Position numbers and translations under genes: made by a program. A stretch of 64,000 bases of DNA. Source: Atrina japonica (lineage: Eukaryota > Mollusca > Bivalvia > Pterioida > Pinnidae). The first letter of the stretch is position 1. Every line of letters begins with the position of its first letter. Location of the stretch: NCBI GenBank assembly GCA_030159075.1, contig BROG01000528.1:164501-228500 (forward strand). Direction: 5' to 3'. This document shows, piece after piece, positions 52,276-63,447 of this stretch. The notes under the pieces are model-generated. The model searched no databases, was not told the origin of the DNA, and saw only the letters and a program-made list of their open reading frames with translations.

Positions 52276-52577
52276 CACAGTGCCAATATTCCTGTGGTTT
52301 TTTGTTGATCACAATGTAAGAGAAGCTTCTAGAATTCTGGTGTTCTAAGTTGTTCGGAATTGACATTTGTATATAAGCATCAGTGTTTTAGAGTTTCCAG
52401 AGAGAGCAGCATTGAAGACCGCCATATTTTTACAAGCTACTGTTACCTGAACATATTATTAAGGTCACACTTGGTGTAAAATAAAATCTATCGCAGCTTT
52501 TTTAACAATAAAACGGCCGCGACAGAATCCCCAAAGGGATTAACCGCGGTTGGAATTGGAAATTGTATCTATAAATT

Positions 52578-52683
52578 AAAATCGAGAGTCAAACACCTGA
52601 TTGTCGGACAAACACCTATAAACTTAAGAACTTTATTGATGTTTTTCTGCCAATCAGGTCATTGGTGTTTGACTCTCGATTTT
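52578..52683. repeat. Inverted repeat with 20-bp arms
   Basis: 'aaaatcgagagtcaaacacc' (52578-52597) and its exact reverse complement (52664-52683), with a further internal pair 'cctgattg'/'caatcagg'. Possibly the tips of a small foldback element. Confidence 0.85.
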
Positions 52684-52975
52684 TACTTGCAGACAAACGT
52701 TCCAATTCTTGTGGGCAGACTCTGTTTTGTAAATTTTGTTGAGAAGAAACCGGCATTAAAAATTTAAAAAAGAAGTTTAAAGTTGCCTCAATATTAGAGC
52801 AACAAATATGGAAAAATATAGGAATATAAACACTCCTGGACTGACAAAAAAATGAACAAAAAGGTCAACATGCAGTTAATAACCTTGTTTTAAATGGATT
52901 GAAACAATAAGAAGTTAAAAAGTTAATGTGCTTTATTTCATATCTGTATTTTCATCCAGTGTTTTTTTTTAACAA

Positions 52976-53135
52976 GAACATACGCACGCACATACACACA
53001 CACACTCACACACACACACACACACACACACGTATATATATATTGGCAAGTAAAAGTTCCTGGCTGGCTAGTAAACTTTCTGGTTCACTGGCCAAATGAA
53101 GAGTGATTTTTTTTAGTGTTGTAGAGTCCTGACTT
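52976..53135. repeat. (CA)n tract followed by hAT-terminus fragment
   Basis: A CA/CG run (52980-53035) precedes 'ggctggctagtaaactttct' and 'tgttgtagagtcctga', which resemble the ends of the hAT element at 40624. It is too degraded to define boundaries. Confidence 0.5.
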
Positions 53136-54414
53136 CTGTCCTCAATGTAAATATTATGAAACTGGAAGTGACTTTGCCCGACTTTCTTCTGAAGTCAAGA
53201 GATCAGAGTACACGATATTATGGCAAAATTGAACAGAATGGAACAACTGTGAAATGGTTTAGTAAAAACAAACATGCGTCTACAGTTGAAAATTCCAGGA
53301 TAAAATGATGCAAATTTTCCCATTAAAATATTATCAATGGAGAAATTAAAACCTCAATGTGATCATTGCTTATCCTTTGTTCTGTAATGCTATTGGTAAA
53401 ATGTCAGAGAAATCTATCAATTTAACATCATAATGCTGAGTTCTCTACTGCTGAGGGAATCTGCAAGGTTGAATTATTTCTGTATTGGAGATCATTCCAT
53501 ATAATGGCACAATCTCCAAGACATTAACATGGTCATTATAGAAAAGGTTCTACTCGGAATGATTTAATAGAAATGTTGTAATATCAACCTTAACTTTTCC
53601 CTGATTTTGATATACTCGGAATGAGCCACAAAACAATTCCTCAACCTAATGTCTTTTGGTATACATGTATGTACCGGTCTATCAATTTTGACATTTTATT
53701 ATTTTTTGAATTTTTTTTTCTTTGTTGTAATTCTGTTAATTTCTCTGAATTCACCGTAAGATTAAAAGGTCAACATAAGATTAACCTTTGAATCATTCAT
53801 ATTTAAAACAATATTTTAAAGAATATATATTTAAATGAATAAGAGACAGATATTCATAAATGCTAGTGAAATTTCTGATCAAATACAAATTTTGCTGTTT
53901 AATGGGAGATAACTCATACATTCTTACAAACTGCACATGAATGATTCACCGTGGTTCATATCACATTAATAGAGCTGAAACAAAACCAACTTCTTGTACT
54001 TTATTCTTATTCATATTATAATATTCATCTTTTTTTAACATGTGTATTTTTTTGGGGGGGGGGCTTGGTTTGTGGGGGGGAGGGGCTTCTTTAAATTTTC
54101 AGCCTGAATCCTGGTTACTGATGTCAAAATGATGCTACGTTGTGTGATATACTGGTATTGTTCGATTCATGTAAGATGGCGGGTCGGAGTAACCTATTGA
54201 TTATCATAAAGATGATTCTACTCACTTTTCGATTAAAACATTTTATTTCTCACTTAATAATAGCTTATGTATGGTGACAAGTAGGAACAATTACTCTTGT
54301 TAGTGTATTTTTTAATCCTATGCTTTATTGCCTAAAATGTAAAAAATTGTCCCGGTCAAGAAAGGGAGCACAAGACTCAACCCCACCAACTTATATGGAT
54401 TTTACAATGCTGAA
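53136..54414. other. CEP78 intron 5, unique part
   Basis: No exon matching the expected continuation of CEP78 and no element, apart from a G-run near 54055-54085. Confidence 0.5.
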
Positions 54415-54704
54415 GAGCCAGCCTGGCTCAGTCGGTAGCGCGCTCGACTCTGGATCGTGAGGTCGTGAGTTTGAGTCCCGCCGGCGACATGTTGGTTCCC
54501 TGTCTTTCGGATGAGACAGTAAAAACTGGAGGTCCCGTGTCACAGTAGGTGTCGGCACGTTAAAGAACCCTCACTGCTCAATGGCCTAAGTGCCGAGCAT
54601 AGGCCAAAATTTGAAGCCCTTCACCAGCATTTGGGTGACGTCTCCATATGAGTGAAATATTCTTGAGTGGGACATTAAACAACAATAAACAAACAAACAA
54701 ACAA
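54415..54704 (+). mobile_element. SINE-alpha, young copy with 11-bp target duplication
   Basis: Full length from 'gagccagcctggctcagtcg' to the (AAAC)n tail; flanks 'acaatgctgaa' exact on both sides (54404-54414, 54705-54715). In sense orientation with CEP78. Confidence 0.95.
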
Positions 54705-54717
54705 ACAATGCTGAAAG

Positions 54718-55945
54718 TGCCACTGACTATTCTATAGTGATTACAACTACATAGTGATTACTGGTGTCAAAATGATGCTACACTAATATACTGGTGCCAT
54801 TTATCACTATATAGTGATTACTGGTGTCAAAATGATGCTACACTAATATACTGGTGCCATTTACCACTATATAGTGATTACTGATGTCAAAATGATGCTA
54901 CACTGTAATATACTGGTACTATTTACGACTATATAGTGATTACTGATGTCAAAATGATGCTACACTGTAATATACTGGTACTATTTACGACTATATAGTG
55001 ATTACTGGTGTCAAAATGATGCTACACTAATATACTGGTGCCATTTATCACTATATAGTGATTACTGGTGTCAAAATGATGCTACACTAATATACTGGTG
55101 CCATTTACCACTATATAGTGATTACTGATGTCAAAATGATGCTACACTGTAATATACTGGTACTATTTACGACTATATAGTGATTACTGATGTCAAAATG
55201 ATGCTACACTGTAATATACTGGTACTATTTACGACTATATAGTGATTACTGATGTCAAAATGATGCTACACTGTGTAATATGCTGGTATATTTATGACTA
55301 TATAGTGATTACTGATGTCAAAATGATGCTACACTGTAATATACTGGTACTATTTACGACTATATAGTGATTACTGATGTCAAAATGATGCTACACTGTA
55401 ATATACTGGTACTATTTACGACTATATAATGATTACTGATGTCAAAATGATGCTTACAACTGTAATATACTGGTACTATTTACCACTATATAGTGATTAC
55501 TGATGTCAAAATGATGCTACACTGTAATATACTGGTACTATTTATGACTATATAGTGATTACTGATGTCAAAATGATGCTACACTGTAATATGCTGGTAC
55601 TATTTACCACTATATAGTGATTACTGATGTCAAAATGATGCTACACTGTAATATACTGGTATTATTTACGACTATATAGTGATTACTGATGTCAAAATGA
55701 TGCTACACTGTAATATACTGGTGCCATTTACCACTATATAGTGATTACTGATGTCAAAATGATGCTACACTGTGTAATATGCTGGTATATTTACGACTCT
55801 ATAGTGATTACTGATGTCAAAATGATGCTACACTGTGTAAAATACTGGTACTATTTACGACTATATAGTGATTAATGATGTCAAAATGATGCTACATTGT
55901 AATATGCTGGTACTATTTACGACTATATAGTGATTACTGATTTGG
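54718..55945. repeat. 60-62-bp minisatellite in CEP78 intron 5 (about 20 units)
   Basis: The core 'tatatagtgattactgatgt' plus 'caaaatgatgctacact' is constant; a 2-bp difference ('actaata' or 'actgtaata') sets the 60- or 62-bp unit. A block of several units (54725-54970) appears again as a block at 54970-55210, showing multi-unit duplication. One divergent single unit lies further left at 54111-54150. Confidence 0.95.
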
Positions 55946-56254
55946 TAGTACATGTACTAACCCTCTCGACCATATAGACAGTGGACTTGTCTAAAACAGT
56001 AGAAAGAGCATACCATTTAGATACTGGGGGTGAAAAAATTAAAGAGTTTGTCTTGTTTGATGATATGTCCATAATATGTCTTTAAAATCGCCTCTAGCTC
56101 TTCCTGGGAGAGATTAATCATCCAGATAAATTTCATTATCAATGTTCTTACATAACGTTACTAGCTGAATAATTATAACATCATTCTTTTATTTATAATA
56201 CTTGTAGTATTCTGGGGACCACTTGTGATGGTCCAGTGGGACCACAGATTTTGA

Positions 56255-56890
56255 TAACATTTCTTAACATTTTGCAGAATTATGAATTATGGGACCTTGA
56301 TAACATTTTGTGACATTTTGCAGAGTTATGGGACCTTTGATATCATTTCTTGACATCTTGCAGTTATGGGTCTTTGATAGCATTTTGTGACATTTTGCAG
56401 AATTATGAGACCTTGATAACATTTCGTGACATTTTGCAGGGTTATGGGACCTTTTGATTATCGGATTTTGATGACGTCTTTTGCAGAGTTACGGGTCTTT
56501 GATATCATTTCATGACGTCTTGTGACTTTTGCAGAACTTTTGCAGAATTATGGGACCTTGATAACATTTCGTGACATTTTGCAGAGTTATGGGACCTTTG
56601 ATATCATTTCTTGACGTCTTGCAGTTATAGGTCTTTGATAACATTTTGTGACATTTTGCAGAATTATGGGACTTTCATAACATTTGACATTTTGCAGAGT
56701 TATGGGACTTATAATAACATTTTGCAGAGTTATGGGATTTTGATAACATTTGACATTTTGCAGAGTTATGGGACTTTCATAACATTTGACATTTTGCAGA
56801 GTTATGGGACTTATGATAACATTTTGCAGAGTTATGGGACTTTGATAATATTTTGTGACATTTGGCAGAGTTATGGGACTTCACTATCAA
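56255..56890. repeat. About 40-bp minisatellite in CEP78 intron 5
   Basis: Units read 'ttttgcagagttatgggacc' plus 'tttgataacattttgtgaca', with shorter deletion variants. Each unit carries a 'ttttgcag' acceptor-like motif in CEP78 sense. Confidence 0.92.
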
Positions 56891-58019
56891 TGTTTCTCAA
56901 ACATGTCTCGTTCACTGGTTATCCTCTCCAGTATTAAAATCTGGCTGTCATTTCTTCACAGATAAACTTGAATGTTTTGTATAACACCAGTGGGATAAAC
57001 TTACAATCCCAGATCAATTTATTTGTATTGTTTTGATTTTAAAAACCTGGAGGACATTATTGCTGATTTAATAGCATCTTTTCCCAATGCGCTCATCTGT
57101 GTTAATCTGTGTTTAATGTCACAATTTAAAATCATGCCATATTGATTTGTTAAATGCAGGGCATTATGATGAAGTGTTTAGTTTCCATTTAGTGCAGTTA
57201 TATGTTGGTCACATTTACACATATATTTTCTGTTCAGAAAGAAACATACATAGCTATATTCAGGTCTCCGCAACTGCTGAATTTACAAAAGATTGGAATT
57301 ATTTTGTAAATGAGATATGTCTCTTCATTATTTCCTAGCCATCCCTTATAATCAATTAGATAACACTGTGTAGGTTTTCCTTAAGCTTGTTAATCATGTT
57401 GGAACAATTCTGGAATTTATTTCAGTTTTAATGGTGATTTGAATAATCCTTTGCCGAACAGTGTAAGTTAGCCGTGATGATAATAATTAATATGCCAACA
57501 CTTGAAAATACACATTTACACTCAGACTTCAATATCACCAACGGTTTTTCTTGTGATCCAAAATAAACGTGCTGCAAACTAGACAAAATTTAGCGCAAAT
57601 AGTGGAAAGGATTGCTTGCTTCAAATCTGCCTCAGGCCATCCATAAAAAGTTGTTGGTTTGCTGTAATGCAACTGACTCACTCAAAACCTTGCGATTAAT
57701 TTTTTTGTTGCCATTCCAAGAATTTTTTTTTTATACCAGGCTTACGATATGCTCTTTTTGCTTATATTGTACATGTATATATGGTTTACAGTTTTCAAAA
57801 AAAAAAAAATCCTACCTACTCACAGTAAAAAATCTGGGTCATGTTACAGCATACTAGTAATGTTTTAAGGATTGCCTATCTTTGGTAATTGCATTTCAAA
57901 AAGATGAAGATTTACCCAATCATATCTCTAGTTATTAGTTAGCTGATACCCTGTGTGTGCTTTAGAGAAACAGGCTACATGTGATTCTCAAGCCAGAAAT
58001 GAAGATTCACTGACTGTGA
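56891..58019. other. CEP78 intron 5, unique part
   Basis: No feature supported; short open frames have no recognisable domain. Confidence 0.5.
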
Positions 58020-58167
58020 GGATTTAGAATGATTGTGGCCAGTGTAATTTTCAGTAGTGGAGGAGAGAACCAGGCTACCATGTACCTGGAAAGAGACCCT
58101 TGGGATTCTGTAACTGGCAAATTTCCTCACAGAATCAGCTAAGGTTCCAATGGGACTTGTACCGGTG
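58020..58167 (-). mobile_element. SINE-beta body at the edge of the satellite
   Basis: It shares with 17462-17712 the blocks 'gaggagagaacc.gg', 'atgtacctggaaagagac', 'cacagaatcagctaaggttc' and 'caatgggacttgta' (B-box position on minus). The tRNA-like head that should follow is the start of the array at 58168. Confidence 0.72.
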
Positions 58168-60945
58168 CTGACAAAAGATTAAAGACTTCATGGTTTGAAG
58201 CGTGATGCTTGACTAGAGGTGAGAGACCATGGTTTGAAGCGTCAAACTACTCCGACACAGAGGCCCCAACAGTTACTCCATGGTTTGAAGTGTGATTAGC
58301 TACCACAGATACCATGGTTTGAAGCGTGATGCTCAAACTACTCGGACACAGTCAACACTGACTAGAGGTGAGAGACTTCATGGTTTGAAGTGTGATGCTC
58401 TAACTTAGAGGCCCCAACACTGACTAGAGGTGAGAGACTTCATGGTTTGAAGTGTGATGCTCTAACTACTCCGACACAGAGGCCTCAACACTGACTAGAG
58501 GTGAGAGACTTCATGGTTTGAAGTGTGATGCTCTAACTCAATGCTCTAACTACTCGGACACAGAGGCCCCAACACTGACTAGAGGTGAGAGACTCCATGG
58601 TTTGAAGTGTGATGCTCTAACTACCACAGAGGCCCCAACACTGACTAGAGGTGAAAGACTTCATGGTGAAGAGGCCTCAACACTGACTCTTCATGGTTTG
58701 AAGTGTGATGCTCTAACTACCACAGAGGCCCCAACACTGACTAGAGGTGAGAGACTTCATGGTTTGAAGCGTGATGCTCTAACTACTCCGACACAGAGGC
58801 CCCAACACTGACTAGAGGTGAGAGACTTCATGGTTTGAAGTGTGATGCTCTAACTACCACAGAGTGACTAGAGGTGAGAGACTCCATGGTTTGAAGCGTG
58901 ATGCTCTAACTACTCCGACACAGAGGCCCCAACACTGACTAGAGGTGAGAGACTTCATGGTTTGAAGTGTGATGCTCTAACTACCACAGAGGCCCCAACA
59001 CTGACTAGAGGTGAGAGACTTCATGGTGAGTGGAGGAGAAGTGTGATGCTCTAACTACCAACACTGACTAGAGGTGAGAGACTTCATGGTTTGAAGTGTG
59101 ACCATCAACACTGACTAGAGGTACCATGGTTTGAAGTGTGATGCTCTAACTACCCACTGACTAGAGGTGAGAGACTTTGGTTTGAAGCGTGTGCTCTAAC
59201 TACTGGCACAGAGGCCCTCACTGACTAGAGGTGAAAGACTTCATGGTTCCAATGGTGATGCTTGTACAGGGCCCCAACACTGACTAGAGGTGAGAGACTT
59301 CATGGTTTAAAGTGTGATGATTAAAGAGGCTTCAACATGACTTGAGGTGAGAGACTGATGGTTTGAAGCTGATCTCTAACTACTACGACACAGAGGCCCC
59401 AACACTGACTAGACTGAGAGTCTCCAGGTGAAGCGTGAGACTTACATTGTTTGACTAGAGGTGATGCTTTGAAGCGTGATGCTCTAACTACTCGGACACA
59501 GAGGCCCCAACACTGACTAGAGGTAGAGACTTCATGGTTTGAAGTGTGATGCTCTAACTACATGGCCCCAACACTGAAGAGGTGAGAGACTTCATGGTTT
59601 AAAGTACTCCTACCACAGAGGCCCCAACACTGACTAGAGGTGAGAGACTTCATGGTTTGAAGCGTGATGCTCAAACTACTCCGACACAGAGGCCTCAACA
59701 CTGACTAGAGGTGAGAGACTTCATGGTTTGAAGTGTGATGCTCTAACTACCACAGAGGCCCCAACACTGACTAGAGGTGAGAGACTTCATGGTTTGAAGC
59801 GTGATGCTCTAACTACTCTCCGACACAGAGACCCAACACTGACTAGAGGTGAGAGTCTCCATGGTTTGAAGTGTGATGCTTGAGGCCCCAGCGTGAGAGA
59901 CTTCATGGTTTGGTGATGCTCAAACTACTCCGACACAGAGGCCTCAACACTGACTAGAGGTGAGAGACTTCATGGTTTGAAGCGTGATGCTCTAACTACC
60001 ACAGAGGCCCCAACACTGACTAGAGGTGAGAGACTTCATGGTTTGAAGTGTGATGCTCTAACTACTCCGACACAGAGGCCCCAACACTGACTAGAGGTGA
60101 GAGACTTCATGGTTTAAAGTGTGATGCTCTACCTACTCCGACACAGAGGCCTCAACATTGACTAGAGGTGAGAGACTTCATGGTTTGAAGCTGATGCTCT
60201 AACTACTCCGACACAGAGGCCTCAACACTGACTAGAGGTGAGAGACTCCATGGTTTGAAGCTGATGCTCTAACTACTCCGACACAGAGGCCCCTACACTG
60301 ACTAGAGGTGAGAGACTCCATGGTTTGAAGCGTGATGCTCTAACTACTCCGACACAGAGGCCCCAACACTGACTAGAGGTGAGAGACTCCATGGTTTGAA
60401 GCGTGATGCTCTAACTACTCCGACACAGAGGCCCCAACACTGACTAGAGGTGAGAGACTCCATGGTTTGAAGCGTGATGCTCTAACTACCACAGAGGCCC
60501 CAACACTGACTAGAGGTGAGAGACTTCATGGTTTGATGATGCTTTACTCCGAACAGAGCGTAGATGCTCTTTGAAGCGTGATGCTCTGACACAGAGGCCC
60601 CTACACTGACTAGAGGTGAGAGATTTCATGGTTTGAAGCTGATGCTCTAACTACTCCGACACAGAGGCCCAACACTGACTAGAGGTGAGAGACTTCATGG
60701 TTTAAAGTGTGATGCTCTACCTACTCCGACACAGAGGCCCCTACACTGACTAGAGGTAAGAGATTTCATGGTTTGAAGCTGATGCTCTAACTACTCCGAC
60801 ACAGAGGCCCAACACTGACTAGAGGTGAGAGACTTCATGGTTTAAAGTGTGATGCTCTAACTACCACAGAGGCCCCAACACTGACTAGAGGTGAGAGACT
60901 TCATGGTTTGAAGCTGATGCTCTAACTACTCCGACACAGAGGCCC
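58168..60945. repeat. ~65-72-bp satellite derived from a SINE-beta tRNA-like head (about 40 units)
   Basis: The unit reads 'ctgactagaggtgagagact', 'tcatggtttgaagcgtgatg', 'ctctaactactccgacacag', 'aggccccaaca'. It aligns block for block with the head of the SINE-beta at 17640-17712 ('ctgaccagaagtagaagact', 'ttatgattcaaagcgcaatg', 'ctctaaccactcgaacaaga', 'ttgccc'). Read on minus, each unit holds 'gtagttagagcatcacgc', the A-box region. The centre (59030-59620) is scrambled with partial units; the right part (60000-60940) is regular. Confidence 0.88.
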
Positions 60946-61459
60946 CCTCTATGTATTTGACAGAGTTTGGCTGGAACAGTTTTATATAAAGTGTATTAAA
61001 TATATAATTTTCATCTTGTGTTTTTTTCAGTTGTAAACAGCAACAGATTTCATTACTTTTATGCATTACGTAAATTTAAACCAATCATCCCACAACGTAT
61101 GTTGTTAGATACGAAATCAGATCTTCTGCTATTGGTGATAAGTCTTGATTATCTCCATCAGTGTGAAGATTTAGCGCTCAAATCCTGTTTTATGGGCGGA
61201 AATATCACTTTCAGTAACTGTGAAGACATCACATGGCAGTGATTGTGTTTAAAATTAATGAGATGTCTTCTGCAATCATTTGTTTTAACAGGAAACCAAC
61301 TTTATTTCTGGTAGAAATGTTTTCAAATTGTTTTATGGTCCTAAAATCAAAGATTGGGAAACATTCAGTAGAATCTGTTTCTTCAGCCTAACTTTTTCTT
61401 TTGAGGATACATTTTCTTTAATTGGTGTTGAAAAAAACTTGTTCTCCACACTAAACAAT
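60946..61459. other. CEP78 intron 5, unique part
   Basis: A 74-codon open frame at 61018 follows 'tttttttcag' but does not match CEP78 or any family known to me. Confidence 0.35.
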
Positions 61460-61635
61460 TCTTCAGTTATTAGGTGGCCAGTTTTTAATGGTGAGTAAAA
61501 GAACCTGGTTACAATGGAAACAACCTGGTTACAATGGAGACAACCAATCTTCCGCAAGAAAACTGTCAAAATTTCTCACAAAATCAGTTTAGGTTCCAGT
61601 GGGACTCTAATCCTCAGTGACGAAAGGTGGGGTAC
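61460..61635 (-). mobile_element. SINE-beta fragment
   Basis: 'ggtggccagtttttaatggt', 'gagacaaccaatcttccgca', 'tttctcacaaaatcagttta' and 'ggttccagtgggactctaat' match the family body in the same orientation as 17462-17712. A 20-bp internal duplication ('caacctggttacaatgga') is private to this copy. Confidence 0.65.
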
Positions 61636-62449
61636 TTCTCTTGTTTTTTACATTTTCTTTATAACAACAAGTAGTGGAGTAGTAGTGGTTTAGTAACTGA
61701 GCTGTCCATTGATCATATAGACAAAGAAAAAACAATTGAGATGAGATGGTATATGTGGAAATTTCAGTATGACGAGGAAAAACTAAATTATATGAAGAAT
61801 TTAGGTTCAGTGCACAGCTATGCTTAAATAGCATATGGTGATCTCACCAATGCATTTTTATTCTTGATCACAAAACATTGAGGCCTTTATATTTACTATA
61901 CTACCAACAACATGATCTGTATATGTATGATATAAAAAATATTACCTCACCCTGACAAGTTATGTGAAGTGGACAATACATGTGCATTGTTATTCTATGC
62001 TTTATCACAAAACATCCTTGTCTATACTGTAAAATGACATTCTGTATGATATGAATACATGTAAAATGTATACTGGTATACTGAAATCACTGATCATATT
62101 ACGTCTTCATTCTATGCCCCATTGATCTGATTGTATAAATTCTCCATCTTTTATCTTGCAAGTGGATCTATCAAAATGAACAAGCTCTATTCTATTTTTT
62201 CTCTCCCACATTCAGATAACATGATTACCAAGTTTTTTTTTACTGGTCTTCTCTCATCATTTAATATAAATTTCCAATTTCTTTATTCCTATGTGATCAG
62301 ATATTAAATTACAACCATCCTTCTTTTATCAGATAATAAGATTTCATTTCCTTTGGATTTTTCTGTACATCTTTCTTTCTCTTTGATTAAATCTTCTTTT
62401 TCTTAACTGTAGTTGTTTTATCTGCTACGTATAATTATACATGTATATC
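61636..62449. other. CEP78 intron 5, unique part
   Basis: AT-rich and pyrimidine-rich on approach to the CT tract; no feature supported. Confidence 0.5.
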
Positions 62450-62537
62450 ACTTTGACTCTCTCTCTCTCTCGCTCTCTCTCCATTGCTCTGTCTGTCTCC
62501 ATCTCTCTCTCACTGTCTGTCTCCATCTCTCTCTTTC

Positions 62538-62635
<98 letters not shown>

Positions 62636-62690
62636 GCTCTGTCTGTCTCCATCTCTCACTCTCTGTCTGTCTCCATTTCTCTCTCTCTTA
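62450..62690. repeat. (CT)n microsatellite
   Basis: About 240 bp of CT with interspersed 'ccattgctctgtctgtctcc' units at both ends, forming an approximate mirror layout. The open frames of Leu-Ser (plus) or Arg-Glu (minus) are artefacts. Confidence 0.97.
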
Positions 62691-63191
62691 TATTTTTTTC
62701 ATGTGTTCTTCTTTCTGCCTGAATAAATGAAAATTACCTGTTACCAATTGCGCTAATTATTTTGTTCATACCTGATAGTTGGCTCTCTGGATTATTATTT
62801 TTTTCTGGAGATATAAAACACTCAGATATTAGCACATGTATCCTTAAACTTTTCATGTTTTGATCTCCATATTCATTGGGATTTCTGTTAATATTTTATT
62901 TTGACATGGTCCCAAACATTTGTTTTTAAATATTAGAGAATGAACTGTTTGAGAGTAGTAAAGAAACATGTCTTCAAGGTTGTTTATGAAATCATGTATT
63001 GATCTTTAATACAAGTTCATCTTGGAACAGGAAAGCCAGGAGCATGTACTAGAACTGTTTTGCCTCAGCAAATTATACTGTAAAATGAAGCTGTTAGAAT
63101 TGATGTATGGACAGGAAAACACCAATGTTTTCATGGTCTGGGGAGGATGAATAATAAAGGAATAATTTTTGTGTAGATTTTTAGTTACCCC

Positions 63192-63447
63192 GGTACTGAA
63201 TGTTGTGTTACCTGTTTGGTAACGGTTGTTGAGTTGTCCGTACTAATTCTGACGAGGATTTCTTTCTCACCTATTTCATTTGAATCTGACTGTGGACTCA
63301 CGGTGGGTGTGACTGGTCAACAGGTGATTCTCCATGGTACCTGATTCCACCTGTAGATTTCTAGAGGTCCACGTTTCTCCAATATCACCAGATTTGTATA
63401 TGTATCCTGAACATCTTGAAGATTTATATTTATAACTTGAGATTTTT
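63192..63447 (+). mobile_element. Penelope-like family A 3' module with flanking direct repeat
   Basis: It starts at 'tactgaatgttgtgttacct' and runs through 'ggttgttgagttgtccgtac', 'ctcacggtgggtgtgactgg' and 'tttctagaggtccacgtttc' to 'ttataacttgagattttt'. 'agatttttagttac' occurs at 63175-63188 and 63440-63453, a possible target duplication. Confidence 0.72.

Noticed and set aside
57147..57338. Short open frame after 'aaatgcag'
   Set aside because: Acceptor-like start but no known domain and no match to the expected CEP78 sequence.
61018..61242. Possible CEP78 exon 6 after 'tttttttcag'
   Set aside because: The encoded segment (beginning VVNSNRFHYFYALRKFK) does not resemble the expected CEP78 continuation and no suitable donor was seen.
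62413..62730. Open frames rich in Leu-Ser or Arg-Glu
   Set aside because: They are translations of a (CT)n tract.
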